From the IMG/VR virus record IMGVR_UViG_3300030329_003954, positions 1 through 64,000 of that record: DNA of 64,000 nt; one strand, written 5' to 3'. The notes below the pieces were generated by a model that saw only the letters and a list, made by a program, of their open reading frames with translations, was not told where the DNA came from and did not search any database. The stretch is from a virus. This document shows positions 37,371-45,566 of the stretch, piece after piece. Within the stretch, counting starts at the first letter, position 1, and each line of letters opens with the position of its first letter. The position numbers and the translations under genes were made by a program.

Positions 37371-39413
37371 ATGGCAATTCCAACCAGTCCATCCGTTGTA
37401 GTTCTTGAAAATGATATTTCGATTTTCACCCCGAATATCAACTCAAGCGTTGTAGGCATAGTCGGCTTCGCTAACAAAGGTCCGATCAATAAGCCCACTC
37501 TTATTACGAGCCAAGAGAATCTCATTAGAAAGTTTGGTAAACCAGACACAACCCTTTTGGGCCAAGGGCTTGAAGGCGCTCTTGAAGTGTTAGAAGCTAC
37601 TAATCAATTGTACTTTGTTAGAGGTATTGATACTGATTCTGCTTCCTCTTATGCCTCAGCCGCTATTACTGTTGGTGCGTCTCCGGCAGTTTTAGTTAGT
37701 GGCTATGTTCCCAGCGTCAACGCCTCCTCTATCCTGTATCAAACGAAGAGTAACGACGGCACAAAGAGTGCCCAGGGGGTTGTTACTCTCGTAAGCTCGA
37801 CAGACACAGTTGGAGACACCTCTGCGGTTACCCGTGCAAAGATTTTTGAAAAAGCATTTGACCCTGGCATTGTTGGGAATCAGGATGTCTTTGCATTTGT
37901 TGATGGCAATGATGTTTTCTTGGGTTCCCGATTCGCAGGTTCCGGTGCAACTCTTCAATTATCGGCTAACTACCTCGATGGACACGATCAAGAACCTTTA
38001 GGTTTCTCAGGTCTTAATATCATGGGGGTTGCCGATGAAGGCTTCTTACCAGATAATTATGGTGTTAGTGGTAACAATGTGACGGTCAGCGGCTACAGTT
38101 CTTCTGACGTTGCTCTCAATGCATACTCAATCTACCCTGGCATGGGTTACAACTTTAGTAGCCTTAGGGATGGCTCAACACAAGGAATTTCAATTGAGCT
38201 TAACAACGTCTCGGTTAGGGATCAGTTGGTGATTAATGACAGCGGCTCTCAAGTTGAATCCTACAATGCGATTGAGCTTGCTGCTTCAAGTGCCAATTCT
38301 GTTGAGTTCTTACTTAATGTTGATGAAGACAATAATGAGTCGGAATACGTGTTTGTGGAGCTTGAGAAAGACACAAGTGATTATGAGGCTCCTTCCTCAT
38401 TCGGCGTGACAGCAGCGGCGGGTGGCTTCATAGGTGGTTCAGCCTTGGATAACAGGCCAGACGCTACACCTAGATTCTTGAAACTTGTTGATGGCGACTA
38501 CAGATTTATTGACGGGGATAGTGGTGCTACTAATGCAACGTCCTTAATTGGAACGGCTGCAAAGAAAACTGGAATCTATGCTCTCGATGATGATTCTTTA
38601 AACATCTCGATTGGTATTGTTCCTGGTGTTACCGATGATGCTGTTCAAAATGCCTTTATTACTTTGGCTGAGTCTTCCAAAAACTTCTTAGCCTTAGTTG
38701 CTCCGCCGTTTGGGTTGGATGAGGTTCAAGATGCGATTCAATGGATCAACGGTCAAGACGCTGCAACCAGAGCAACTGCACTGAACTCCTCTTACGCTGC
38801 CGTTTACTGGCCGTGGGTTCAGATCTTCAACGCCTTTGCGGGTGCAGAAGAATACTATGATCCGTCGATCTTTGCTGCTAGACAGTGCGTCTTCACAGAT
38901 GCTGTCTCGGAGCCTTGGTTTGCTCCGGCTGGTTTCCGAAGAGGGCGTTTAACTAAGCCTACGGACGTTGAGATCGCTCTTAACCAAGGCGATAGAGATG
39001 CCCTTTACTCTAACTCGATCAACCCGATCACTAAGGATCCAACCACGGGTATTACAATCTTTGGTCAGAAGACCACGCAAAGAGCACCAACTGCTCTTGA
39101 CCGAGTCAACGTCCGCAGATTGATGATCTATACTCGTAAGGTTCTGCTTGAGCTTGGTAAGCCCTTCCAGTTTGAGCCTAACGATCAATTCACATGGGAA
39201 CTGGTCGAGGAGTCGATCAACCCGTTCCTCGACGACCTTCTGGCTAGAAGAGCCATCGTTGAAGGTTCTGTTAAGTGCGACTCGACAACGAACACTCCCG
39301 CAAGAGTTGATAGAAATGAGCTTTGGTGCTCGGTGACAATCAAGCCTACGAAGGCTGCTGAAACGATTGTCTTCGAGGTCAACCTCACTAGCCAATCGGC
39401 AACCATTAACTAG
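37371..39413 (+). CDS. gp18: contractile tail sheath protein gp18-like
   Basis: 680 residues against 659 in T4. The N-terminus SVVVLENDISIFTPN followed by VGIVGFANKGPINKPTLITS is the sheath signature (interlocking N-terminal arm). The C-terminal part has RVNVRRLMIYTRKVLLELGK, then LDDLLARRAIVEG and TIVFEVNLTSQS, also typical. Residues about 95-345 are variable and probably form surface-exposed domains. The sheath contracts to drive the tube through the envelope. Codons shift towards the biased set in the C-terminal half. Confidence 0.94.
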   Translation: MAIPTSPSVVVLENDISIFTPNINSSVVGIVGFANKGPINKPTLITSQENLIRKFGKPDTTLLGQGLEGALEVLEATNQLYFVRGIDTDSASSYASAAITVGASPAVLVSGYVPSVNASSILYQTKSNDGTKSAQGVVTLVSSTDTVGDTSAVTRAKIFEKAFDPGIVGNQDVFAFVDGNDVFLGSRFAGSGATLQLSANYLDGHDQEPLGFSGLNIMGVADEGFLPDNYGVSGNNVTVSGYSSSDVALNAYSIYPGMGYNFSSLRDGSTQGISIELNNVSVRDQLVINDSGSQVESYNAIELAASSANSVEFLLNVDEDNNESEYVFVELEKDTSDYEAPSSFGVTAAAGGFIGGSALDNRPDATPRFLKLVDGDYRFIDGDSGATNATSLIGTAAKKTGIYALDDDSLNISIGIVPGVTDDAVQNAFITLAESSKNFLALVAPPFGLDEVQDAIQWINGQDAATRATALNSSYAAVYWPWVQIFNAFAGAEEYYDPSIFAARQCVFTDAVSEPWFAPAGFRRGRLTKPTDVEIALNQGDRDALYSNSINPITKDPTTGITIFGQKTTQRAPTALDRVNVRRLMIYTRKVLLELGKPFQFEPNDQFTWELVEESINPFLDDLLARRAIVEGSVKCDSTTNTPARVDRNELWCSVTIKPTKAAETIVFEVNLTSQSATIN

Positions 39414-39421
39414 TAATAATC

Positions 39422-40009
39422 ATGGTAGATAGTTTTTTAAAGAACGACTACAGAGCGAACTTTGAGCCTGGGAAGAGCCTTCCTAAGATCTCCACGAAGC
39501 TCGACGCTGTAAGATCGTATCAGTTTGAAGTGAAGTTCTTTGGTGTTCCGCCTGAGTTCATCGGTACCCAACAAGTTTTAACTGCTGCTGCGAAGCAAGT
39601 CAGTCCGGTTGGTGGTGCGGTTGATGACATCGTTGTTGATCGTCTTAATGATAAGATGTACTACCCTGGTAAGTTCACGCCTGAGGCTGTCACGATCACC
39701 TTTGATAATCAGTTATTGACTCAAACCACTCCTGCTCTTTGGAATTGGTTTAAGACAATCTATGATCCGATTTCGGGTGACATGACCAAGCTGGCTGCTC
39801 CTGGTGGTCCTGGGAACAGATCATTCAAGGCTAACAAACTTACTATTCTTGAGCTTGATAACACTAACGAGCCACATGCCTTCATCGAAATGTATGGTGT
39901 GTATCCCACAGGTGTTAGATACTCGGAGAAGAACTACGCCACGAATGATTTCTCCACTGTCGAAGTGACCTTCCGCTACGACTTCGTGGACTACGACAAG
40001 ATCAACTAA
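39422..40009 (+). CDS. gp19: tail tube protein gp19-like
   Basis: 195 residues against 163 in T4. Conserved features are DAVRSYQFEVKFFGVPPEF, QVSPVGGAVDDIVVDRLNDK and a final VEVTFRYDFVDYDKIN. Hexameric rings stack to form the inner tube inside the sheath. It follows the sheath by eight bases and is followed by a long hairpin. In T4 the portal gene 20 comes next; here a 785-residue unknown protein takes that place. Confidence 0.94.
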   Translation: MVDSFLKNDYRANFEPGKSLPKISTKLDAVRSYQFEVKFFGVPPEFIGTQQVLTAAAKQVSPVGGAVDDIVVDRLNDKMYYPGKFTPEAVTITFDNQLLTQTTPALWNWFKTIYDPISGDMTKLAAPGGPGNRSFKANKLTILELDNTNEPHAFIEMYGVYPTGVRYSEKNYATNDFSTVEVTFRYDFVDYDKIN

Positions 40010-40029
40010 CCTCTTAGATCTAATTCGGG

Positions 40030-40063
40030 TAGCCTTCTCCCTAAATAAGGGAGAGGGCTATTT
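40030..40063 (+). terminator. probable terminator after the tube gene
   Basis: A thirteen-base-pair stem (tagccttctccct with agggagagggcta, one G-T pair) around a five-base loop aaata, followed by only TTTGT. The stem is very strong but the T tract is short, so termination may be partial. Confidence 0.75.
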
Positions 40064-40065
40064 GT

Positions 40066-40073
40066 CTATTATA
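40066..40073 (+). promoter_or_regulatory. CTATTATA box four bases before the 785-residue gene
   Basis: CTATTATA starts three bases after the terminator hairpin and ends four bases before the ATG at 40078. No ribosome-binding site is present. One of six boxes of the form CTATNATA with identical placement; an RNA start at the ATG itself would give a leaderless message. Confidence 0.55.
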
Positions 40074-40077
40074 AGTT

Positions 40078-42435
40078 ATGGATAAAAGAGATTTACTAAA
40101 AAGGTTTAGCAAAGTTCACAACAAAAAATTAAGATTGTTGGAACAACAGGATGACCCTCGCATTCAACAGGCTGAGGGTCTTCTCGCAAACATACAATTC
40201 TCTCAGGATCCTACATCGCCCTACTTAAATGTGGGGCAAACCCTAGACGGTAAAACAGTAAAGTACAATCCAAAAAGCGGAAAATTGACAGGGGCAAATA
40301 GCTTTCAAAGGGCTACTTATCTTAATGGGAGGTTAAGTCCCCCAGAGGGTAAAAATCCTGAGGATGCTTTCAATAAAATGATAGGCTACCTTGTTGATGA
40401 GGCAAGCCCTGAAGCAGATCAACCTGTTATTGACCCTGTCTTAGATGAAAAGTTAACTGAATTAGGTGTAGACATAAAAGATCCTGAGTTAGTTCAACCC
40501 CTTATAACTTTGCTGGATAAAGCAAAGGCTAGCAACGTTGGTCGTGATGGCGGTAAAAACGCTAGAAATCTTGTGAGATCTTTAGTGGCTGATTATCCAG
40601 TTGTGGTAAAAGAAGGGGAATTCTACAGAGTCGAGCCGAGAGAGTCTAGTGTGGAAAGAGCTTTTAATTTAGCTGAGGCTCTCAACGGTATAGGATCCGA
40701 AGGTTACTGCGAAAGGTTTCAACGCACTGACAAGGGTGACATGGTAGTGTATACTGACTCTGGTGAAGGGCAAGAAGGGACTGTCTTCAGTAAAGGTAAA
40801 GCCAGAGCAATAGCTAACATGATCAGTGATTGCGATGACATTAAGGAGATCAATATAATACAGGAAGCCGCCGAAAGCTTGGGAGGCGAAAGTAATATAC
40901 GAGGTAATACTTTAGAGTATCCCCCAGACTTATTCGCATTAAGTAGAACCTACTTCAAGAATAGAGAATCGCTTACTGAGGAACAACGTAAGAGATCTGA
41001 GAAGTTAATTAAAGACGTAGCACTTAAAATTGAAACAGGGATTAGATCCTTAATCGAAAATCGCGAAACATGGTTAAGGACAGCTAGAGATGCTGCCATC
41101 CCACTAGAGAGCCAAGCTGAGTTTGATAAACTGATGAGTTTGTTGGAAGACAATGGTAGGAATATTCAGGCTTCATTTCATGTGGCTTCCTTATCCAATA
41201 AAGAAAGGCTACCTGATTTATCGGTCAGATCTGGAGAAGTTACTAAAAAAGGTAGGAAGCAAGACTCAGTAGAGATTTGGTATGAGGAGGGTGCAGCTAA
41301 AAAAGCTTTAGATCAGGAGAAGCTAGAAGCTGTTGATGCTAAAGATCTATTCGATAGCCTCAACAAAACAGATTACTACAATGAGTTAGTTGATGCTGGT
41401 TACTTAAAGCCAGGGCAGCAAGTGTATGTGGGTGAGATTAGTTACAAAAACTATATCGCAAATGCTAACACAATTATGGGGAGCTTTTCAGATAATAACA
41501 CTGGGGATTTTATGAGCGGTAACGCTAAAGACAACCCCGTATGGAAAACTTTCACAAAAGAAATAAGTTCGAAGACGATGGCTCAATATCGAGGTGAGTT
41601 TGATGCTATTCACAAAGAGCAGATGCAGATTAGGAAAGAGATTAACTCATTATCGAATAACATAGAGACAGAAGTAAACGGGAAAAAGGTGACAGTTAAA
41701 GCTTTAAACGAGATTATCAAGACCACACTGAACAACATACAGAAGAACTCTACGTTCACAGACACGCAACGAAACCAATTATTCAATAAACTAAGTAAAC
41801 AAGCTACGGCATACAAGAATTCTAAAACTAATAAAGAAAGAAAAAAGATAGAATCTCAAATGAAATCCGCTCTTCTCATGCCTGCGTTAATGAGTAATCT
41901 AAAGGAAAGAGGTCCGCACAATAAGGCTGTGCAGATTTATGCATTAGGCTTAAACTATGCTGCGGGGGCCTCATATAGTAACAACACTGTGTTGCAGACA
42001 AACATGCTCAACGAAGGTATTAGCTACACTACTACTCAGAACAAAGCTTATCAAGAGATTGCAAAGTCTATTAGGCTCAACAATGATTCATGGGATTTAA
42101 ATATCACTCAGAGTGGGTTATCCTTTACTAGGGCGGGTAATAAAAAATCTTCAATCTCTCTAGCGATGACAAGAGGAAACCTACAGTCTAAAAAATCTGA
42201 CACACTGACGAGAGAGGGTAAGAAGATAAGATTCCTTGGTGCGGGTGGTGAGAGACGAACTGTTTCAAAAAAACCTAACCCATTAGGAGCAGCAGATACT
42301 TCTAATCCTGATAGGTTAGCTCCTTATGATAAATTGATCACACCAAGAGAAAGCTTGATGTGGGATGCATTGAACAAACTTCATGAAGCTTTAGGCGTCA
42401 TCAAGGAAAAAGTAAGAATCATCAATGTTGACTAG
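40078..42435 (+). CDS. large hypothetical protein at the portal-gene position
   Basis: 785 residues, mostly charged and helical, without signal peptide or membrane helices. The N-terminus is basic (KRDLLKRFSKVHNKKLRLLE). A region at about 190-280 (RAFNLAEALNGIGSEGYCERF, DKGDMVVYTDSGEGQEG) and a central helical stretch at about 500-580 (EMQIRKEINSLSNNIETEVNG) are the clearest blocks. The C-terminal basic part has SISLAMTRGNLQSKK. It is not a portal protein by sequence. It overlaps the convergent nuclease gene by 45 bases. Either an internal/ejected virion protein or a large core protein; unresolved. Confidence 0.6.
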   Translation: MDKRDLLKRFSKVHNKKLRLLEQQDDPRIQQAEGLLANIQFSQDPTSPYLNVGQTLDGKTVKYNPKSGKLTGANSFQRATYLNGRLSPPEGKNPEDAFNKMIGYLVDEASPEADQPVIDPVLDEKLTELGVDIKDPELVQPLITLLDKAKASNVGRDGGKNARNLVRSLVADYPVVVKEGEFYRVEPRESSVERAFNLAEALNGIGSEGYCERFQRTDKGDMVVYTDSGEGQEGTVFSKGKARAIANMISDCDDIKEINIIQEAAESLGGESNIRGNTLEYPPDLFALSRTYFKNRESLTEEQRKRSEKLIKDVALKIETGIRSLIENRETWLRTARDAAIPLESQAEFDKLMSLLEDNGRNIQASFHVASLSNKERLPDLSVRSGEVTKKGRKQDSVEIWYEEGAAKKALDQEKLEAVDAKDLFDSLNKTDYYNELVDAGYLKPGQQVYVGEISYKNYIANANTIMGSFSDNNTGDFMSGNAKDNPVWKTFTKEISSKTMAQYRGEFDAIHKEQMQIRKEINSLSNNIETEVNGKKVTVKALNEIIKTTLNNIQKNSTFTDTQRNQLFNKLSKQATAYKNSKTNKERKKIESQMKSALLMPALMSNLKERGPHNKAVQIYALGLNYAAGASYSNNTVLQTNMLNEGISYTTTQNKAYQEIAKSIRLNNDSWDLNITQSGLSFTRAGNKKSSISLAMTRGNLQSKKSDTLTREGKKIRFLGAGGERRTVSKKPNPLGAADTSNPDRLAPYDKLITPRESLMWDALNKLHEALGVIKEKVRIINVD

Positions 42436-42912
42436 ATCACTAAGTCTAAACATTGCAACTTTAACATCACCAACAGAACCCACAAAGCTTGGACCCTTAA
42501 CTGGCAGGCTTAACTCGTTGGTTATAGCTATTGGCTCCTTTCGATTCTGACCAATAAGCAACAAAAACTTTCTTGAAGATTTCTTGGAATCTCGATGAGA
42601 TTGAGCTATCATCTTTGAAATTGTTGATTTAGGATTTAATAAATCACTTACTTGTTCATCATTATATCCTTTCTTACATTCAATAATGAATCTAAACTTT
42701 TCAGGAGTTATTAAGTCTCCATATACTTTCAAGTATTCAGGCAACTTGTGAGTTGTAGCAAAGGCCCCAGATCCTGGGGTGCGACAGAACTCTTTTGTGT
42801 CAAATCTCTCGTTCAGAGTCTTAGCAATCTTGTTCTCGAACCTGTTACCTTTAGCTCTTGAGTTTACCTTTTTCTTTTTTCTTAATGGCGATACATCAAA
42901 ATCGTCTTTCAT
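42391..42912 (-). CDS. PD-(D/E)XK nuclease (resolvase-like)
   Basis: 173 residues on the minus strand, AGAGG seven bases before its ATG. A PD-(D/E)XK core is visible: GNRFENKIAK with Glu26, then GDLITPEKFRFIIECKKG with Asp66, Glu78 and Lys80. The motif CRTPGSGAFAT just before is common in phage and archaeal Holliday-junction-resolvase-like enzymes. The N-terminal 20 residues are very basic. A role in recombination or debranching of replicated DNA is plausible. Its 3' end overlaps the convergent 785-residue gene by 45 bases. Confidence 0.72.
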   Translation of the reverse strand: MKDDFDVSPLRKKKKVNSRAKGNRFENKIAKTLNERFDTKEFCRTPGSGAFATTHKLPEYLKVYGDLITPEKFRFIIECKKGYNDEQVSDLLNPKSTISKMIAQSHRDSKKSSRKFLLLIGQNRKEPIAITNELSLPVKGPSFVGSVGDVKVAMFRLSDLVNIDDSYFFLDDA

Positions 42913-42927
42913 TTTAAAACCTCTAGA

Positions 42928-42936
42928 CTATAATAG
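42928..42936. promoter_or_regulatory. bidirectional CTATAATAG/CTATTATAG box between divergent genes
   Basis: ctataatag at 42928-42936 reads ctattatag on the minus strand, so the near-palindrome gives a CTATNATA box both ways. On the plus strand it ends five bases before the ATG at 42941, with no ribosome-binding site. On the minus strand it lies 16 bases before the nuclease ATG, with AGAGG between. Confidence 0.55.
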
Positions 42937-42940
42937 CTGC

Positions 42941-43303
42941 ATGGATAAAGTATCATTATCGTTTAAGGATACCAAATTTAAATTAGTTGAACGCAGTAGA
43001 GGACGTATGAAAATTCAGATTAAGTTTTCCAAGGAAGAAGCCGAGGGCTTCAAGAACTTTTGTAAACTCAAGCCACCAGAACTTGAGGATGACACCTTTT
43101 ATAAGCAAATCTTCTTTGCTGGTTGTAACGCAATGACTGAGCAGATTCAGTCGTTGGTTGAAGCTCATAAAGCCTCTCAGGAGGAAGGAGTGACTGAGGA
43201 TGTAGCAGGGGTTGAACCTCTCAGTCCTGATGGAAAAGATCTTATTCAAGAAGACGATGGTCACCAAGATGAGCAAACAGAAGAACAACTTCAAGACAAA
43301 TAG
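42941..43303 (+). CDS. small acidic-tailed protein in the sigma-factor region, function unknown
   Basis: 120 residues from the ATG at 42941; a start at 42779 would fall inside the divergent nuclease gene. The N-terminal half is basic (SFKDTKFKLVERSRGRMKIQ, FSKEEAEGFKNFC), the middle has YKQIFFAGCNAMTEQ, and the last 40 residues are acidic (Glu, Asp, Gln). The size and mixed charge would suit a small transcription cofactor such as T4 gp33 near the sigma gene, but the sequence does not resemble gp33, so this is only a suggestion. Confidence 0.6.
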   Translation: MDKVSLSFKDTKFKLVERSRGRMKIQIKFSKEEAEGFKNFCKLKPPELEDDTFYKQIFFAGCNAMTEQIQSLVEAHKASQEEGVTEDVAGVEPLSPDGKDLIQEDDGHQDEQTEEQLQDK

Positions 43304-43640
43304 TATCCAAAACTCGAAGCATTTGAGTTCTATTGTAACTTCAAATATTGAGAGTAAGCAAAACTCGTACTACCTTATCACCAACACATGGGATAAGGTT
43401 TGCAATCATTTCAACGATAGGCTTCCGTCAGATGGCACTACGGATTTAAACGTTGTAGACATTTTTAATGTGCCTAATGCCCTGGACGTAATTAAGTCCG
43501 CGATTAAATCTCATAGAGAGACAATATCAACATCCTGTCTCTCGCGTTATGACCAACTACCCATGTTGGTTGTGATTCATAAGTCCTTCCCAAGAGTCGT
43601 ATCTTATAATGGCTCAGTTGGCGCAGAGATTGGAGTCTAG
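43257..43640 (+). CDS. small hypothetical protein overlapping the preceding gene
   Basis: 127 residues from ATG 43257, with AGAAG a few bases upstream; ATG 43269 (four residues shorter) is also possible. It overlaps the previous gene by 47 bases and its stop overlaps that of the convergent sigma gene. The N-terminus is Lys/Asn-rich. The rest has YYLITNTWDKVCNHFNDRLP and a final LVVIHKSFPRVVSYNG, looking like a small folded domain. No family recognised. Confidence 0.5.
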   Translation: MVTKMSKQKNNFKTNSIQNSKHLSSIVTSNIESKQNSYYLITNTWDKVCNHFNDRLPSDGTTDLNVVDIFNVPNALDVIKSAIKSHRETISTSCLSRYDQLPMLVVIHKSFPRVVSYNGSVGAEIGV

Positions 43641-43990
43641 ATAGAGCTTGGATCCTTAGGAGTACCCATTTTATGGCTCCTATAGGATTCAAGTTTTTCG
43701 TTATACTTCTTGTTCTTGGAGTATAGAAGGCGTAGGTTATTCAGTATTACTGTTGTGAAGTAATTGAAAGCCTGCCCAGATTCCCTGTTGAAGTTTTTGA
43801 GTACTTTAAGTATAAGTAGGAAGCATTCCTGTTTAGCTTCTTCATGATCAACATTAAACTTGAAAGACAACATGAGTCTATTGATTAATATGTCGAACAT
43901 GTTGAACAGTTCATCCTCGTTAGTTCGAATATCAAGTTTGAATTCTTGGATCAAATCCTCAAATCTTTTGTTGTCAATATAATAACTCAC
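43637..43990 (-). CDS. gp55: late sigma factor, T4 gp55-like
   Basis: 117 residues, GTG start. The core HEEAKQECFLLILKVLKNFN followed by GQAFNYFTTVILNNLRLLY and KNKKYNEKL is the sigma region 2 pattern of T4 gp55 and its relatives, which binds core RNA polymerase and melts late promoters. T4 gp55 has 185 residues; here only region 2 and a short tail remain. It faces the polymerase gene at 44008 across 17 bases containing one symmetrical promoter box. The factor probably reads the promoter motif used in this phage. Confidence 0.85.
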   Translation of the reverse strand: MSYYIDNKRFEDLIQEFKLDIRTNEDELFNMFDILINRLMLSFKFNVDHEEAKQECFLLILKVLKNFNRESGQAFNYFTTVILNNLRLLYSKNKKYNEKLESYRSHKMGTPKDPSSI

Positions 43991-43994
43991 TTAC

Positions 43995-44003
43995 CTATCA
44001 TAG
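43995..44003. promoter_or_regulatory. symmetrical CTATCATAG/CTATGATAG box between sigma and polymerase genes
   Basis: ctatcatag at 43995-44003 gives CTATCATA ending five bases before the plus-strand ATG 44008, and CTATGATA ending five bases before the minus-strand GTG 43990. The two starts are 17 bases apart, so one near-palindrome sits at equal distance from both. No Shine-Dalgarno is present on the plus side; only GGTAA on the minus side. Confidence 0.6.
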
Positions 44004-44007
44004 TCTT

Positions 44008-45042
44008 ATGCCACAACTAAGTTTCCAGGGTGTCAACTCCAAGTGTGAGGGTTGCCCTGCGTTGAAGATGAATCTACCGACGCATACGATCTTGGACTAT
44101 GAGTACAAAAACACTCCAGTAGACATCCTCTTCATATCTGATTCAGCAAAGATGTTTGAAGGTGAGTTTACCGCCTTTCGACCGCAAGAGTACAGCATCA
44201 TCCAGCGTGAGCTTGCCAGATTTTCAAAGGATTGGGATGTTGGCTATACAACCGCTGTAAAGTGTCCCAATATTACTTCTGAGAATCTCAGCACTGGTAT
44301 AAAAAAATCATGTAAGATTCACCTACATGATACAATCGATCACTACAAGCCTCGACTTGTCTTCGCTTGTGGAAAGGTCGCGACCACCCTTTTATATGGT
44401 AAAGCAAAGGAGGAGAGTAAGATTCGAGGCAAGGTTGATACCTTGGCAACGGAGACTGGGACAGAGTTCCAGGTTGTCCCAGTTATTCACCCGTTCCAAG
44501 TCGTGGCAGAGCCTAAGAACGCTTATCTTTTCAGGACCGACCTAGAGAATGCTCTAAATAACGAGCTATTAGGGAAGGCTACAGACGCTCAAGTGGACCA
44601 TACTCTTGCTTTGAGCATAGGGGAATTGGACGAGGTAAGTGGTGATTTTATTGATACCAACATGGATCTTGCTGTGGATATTGAGACTACGGGTCTCAAT
44701 TTTCTTGAGGATACAATTCACACAATCTCAATGACGCTTGTCAATCGCGATAGTGGTGAGCTTGGCAGAACCTTAGTATTACCCATTGATCATAAAGAAG
44801 CAAAGCTTGGTTATAAGGTGAAAGGTGCTTTTATGCGATTCATCTGTCAGGCTATGGCGAATAAAAATAACAGAAAGATATTGCAGAATGCGGGTTTCGA
44901 CCTTAAGTTCTTGAAGAGGTATGGTGTCGAAGATGTGTATAATGTTTACGACACTAAACTCCTCCAACACCTATACAAAGAGGATGTTCCTAAGTCGCTT
45001 GCTGATCTCGTGTACTACTACTTCCCAGAAGAAAAGTTCTAA
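44008..45042 (+). CDS. family 4 uracil-DNA-glycosylase-like domain fused to DNA polymerase I exonuclease domain
   Basis: 344 residues. Residues 1-190 are UDG family 4-like: Cys13 and Cys16 (CEGC), Cys86 (TTAVKCPN) and Cys102 (KKSCKIHL) match the four iron-sulphur cysteines, and VPVIHPFQV fits the glycosylase motif. Residues about 220-344 are a DnaQ/Pol I-type 3'-5' exonuclease: DIETTGL (Asp224, Glu226) and NAGFDLKFL. Exonuclease motif III is missing here and lies in the next frame. A UDG-like domain in front of a family A polymerase is, as I recall, known from phage SPO1. Ends TAATG, so the next gene starts inside its stop codon. Confidence 0.85.
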   Translation: MPQLSFQGVNSKCEGCPALKMNLPTHTILDYEYKNTPVDILFISDSAKMFEGEFTAFRPQEYSIIQRELARFSKDWDVGYTTAVKCPNITSENLSTGIKKSCKIHLHDTIDHYKPRLVFACGKVATTLLYGKAKEESKIRGKVDTLATETGTEFQVVPVIHPFQVVAEPKNAYLFRTDLENALNNELLGKATDAQVDHTLALSIGELDEVSGDFIDTNMDLAVDIETTGLNFLEDTIHTISMTLVNRDSGELGRTLVLPIDHKEAKLGYKVKGAFMRFICQAMANKNNRKILQNAGFDLKFLKRYGVEDVYNVYDTKLLQHLYKEDVPKSLADLVYYYFPEEKF

Positions 45043-45566
45043 TGCTAACAGTTGAAGGTAAGAAGTTTGATTGGAAGAATATCCCATTGATTCAATGCGT
45101 TGAGGGTAATGCAAAGGATACCTATGCCACCGCAAAGGTGTATGTAAAACTACTCGAAGAGGTTCGTCAGAAGAAGTTAGAGCACCTATACGAGAAGTTA
45201 ATCGCACCTCTGACAGTTGCCTTTCGTGACATGGAGTTTGAAGGATTGCTTATCGATGAGGATAAGCTCAACGAGTTGGATCAGCAACTTCAAGACAAGC
45301 TCAAACTGGCTGACATTGCTTTGCGAGACGCTGCTGGTTTGGAGGAGGACGCCAACCTTAATTCCACTAATCAGCTTGTGAAAATTATCTATTCATTTGA
45401 GAAGAATGATGAAGGTGAATGGATTCAAGTTGACGACTTCGGTCTTGGACTGTATCCTTTCGAGTTTACTAAAAAGGGCGCACCTTCTACCAACGAAGAA
45501 ACGTTGACTAAGGTGAAAGCCATGGTTGAAGAAGAGTTCACAGCGAGAGGCTTGAAGGTTGAATAA
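45042..45566 (+). CDS. DNA polymerase I middle part (end of exonuclease and start of polymerase thumb)
   Basis: 174 residues, start overlapping the previous stop (TAATG). Early on it has VEGNAKDTYATAKVYVKLLE, the exonuclease motif III, so the exonuclease domain is divided between two polypeptides. LYEKLIAPLTVAFRDMEFEG and LLIDEDKLNEL continue the pattern of the polymerase N-terminal/thumb region, and GAPSTNEETLTKV the usual family A motif. It ends within the start of the third part. Relative to the first gene the frame shifts by -1. Confidence 0.8.
   Translation: MLTVEGKKFDWKNIPLIQCVEGNAKDTYATAKVYVKLLEEVRQKKLEHLYEKLIAPLTVAFRDMEFEGLLIDEDKLNELDQQLQDKLKLADIALRDAAGLEEDANLNSTNQLVKIIYSFEKNDEGEWIQVDDFGLGLYPFEFTKKGAPSTNEETLTKVKAMVEEEFTARGLKVE

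Noticed and set aside
40078-42435. Portal protein at this position
   Set aside because: Expected from T4 gene order, but the protein is helical and charged with no portal-like motif.
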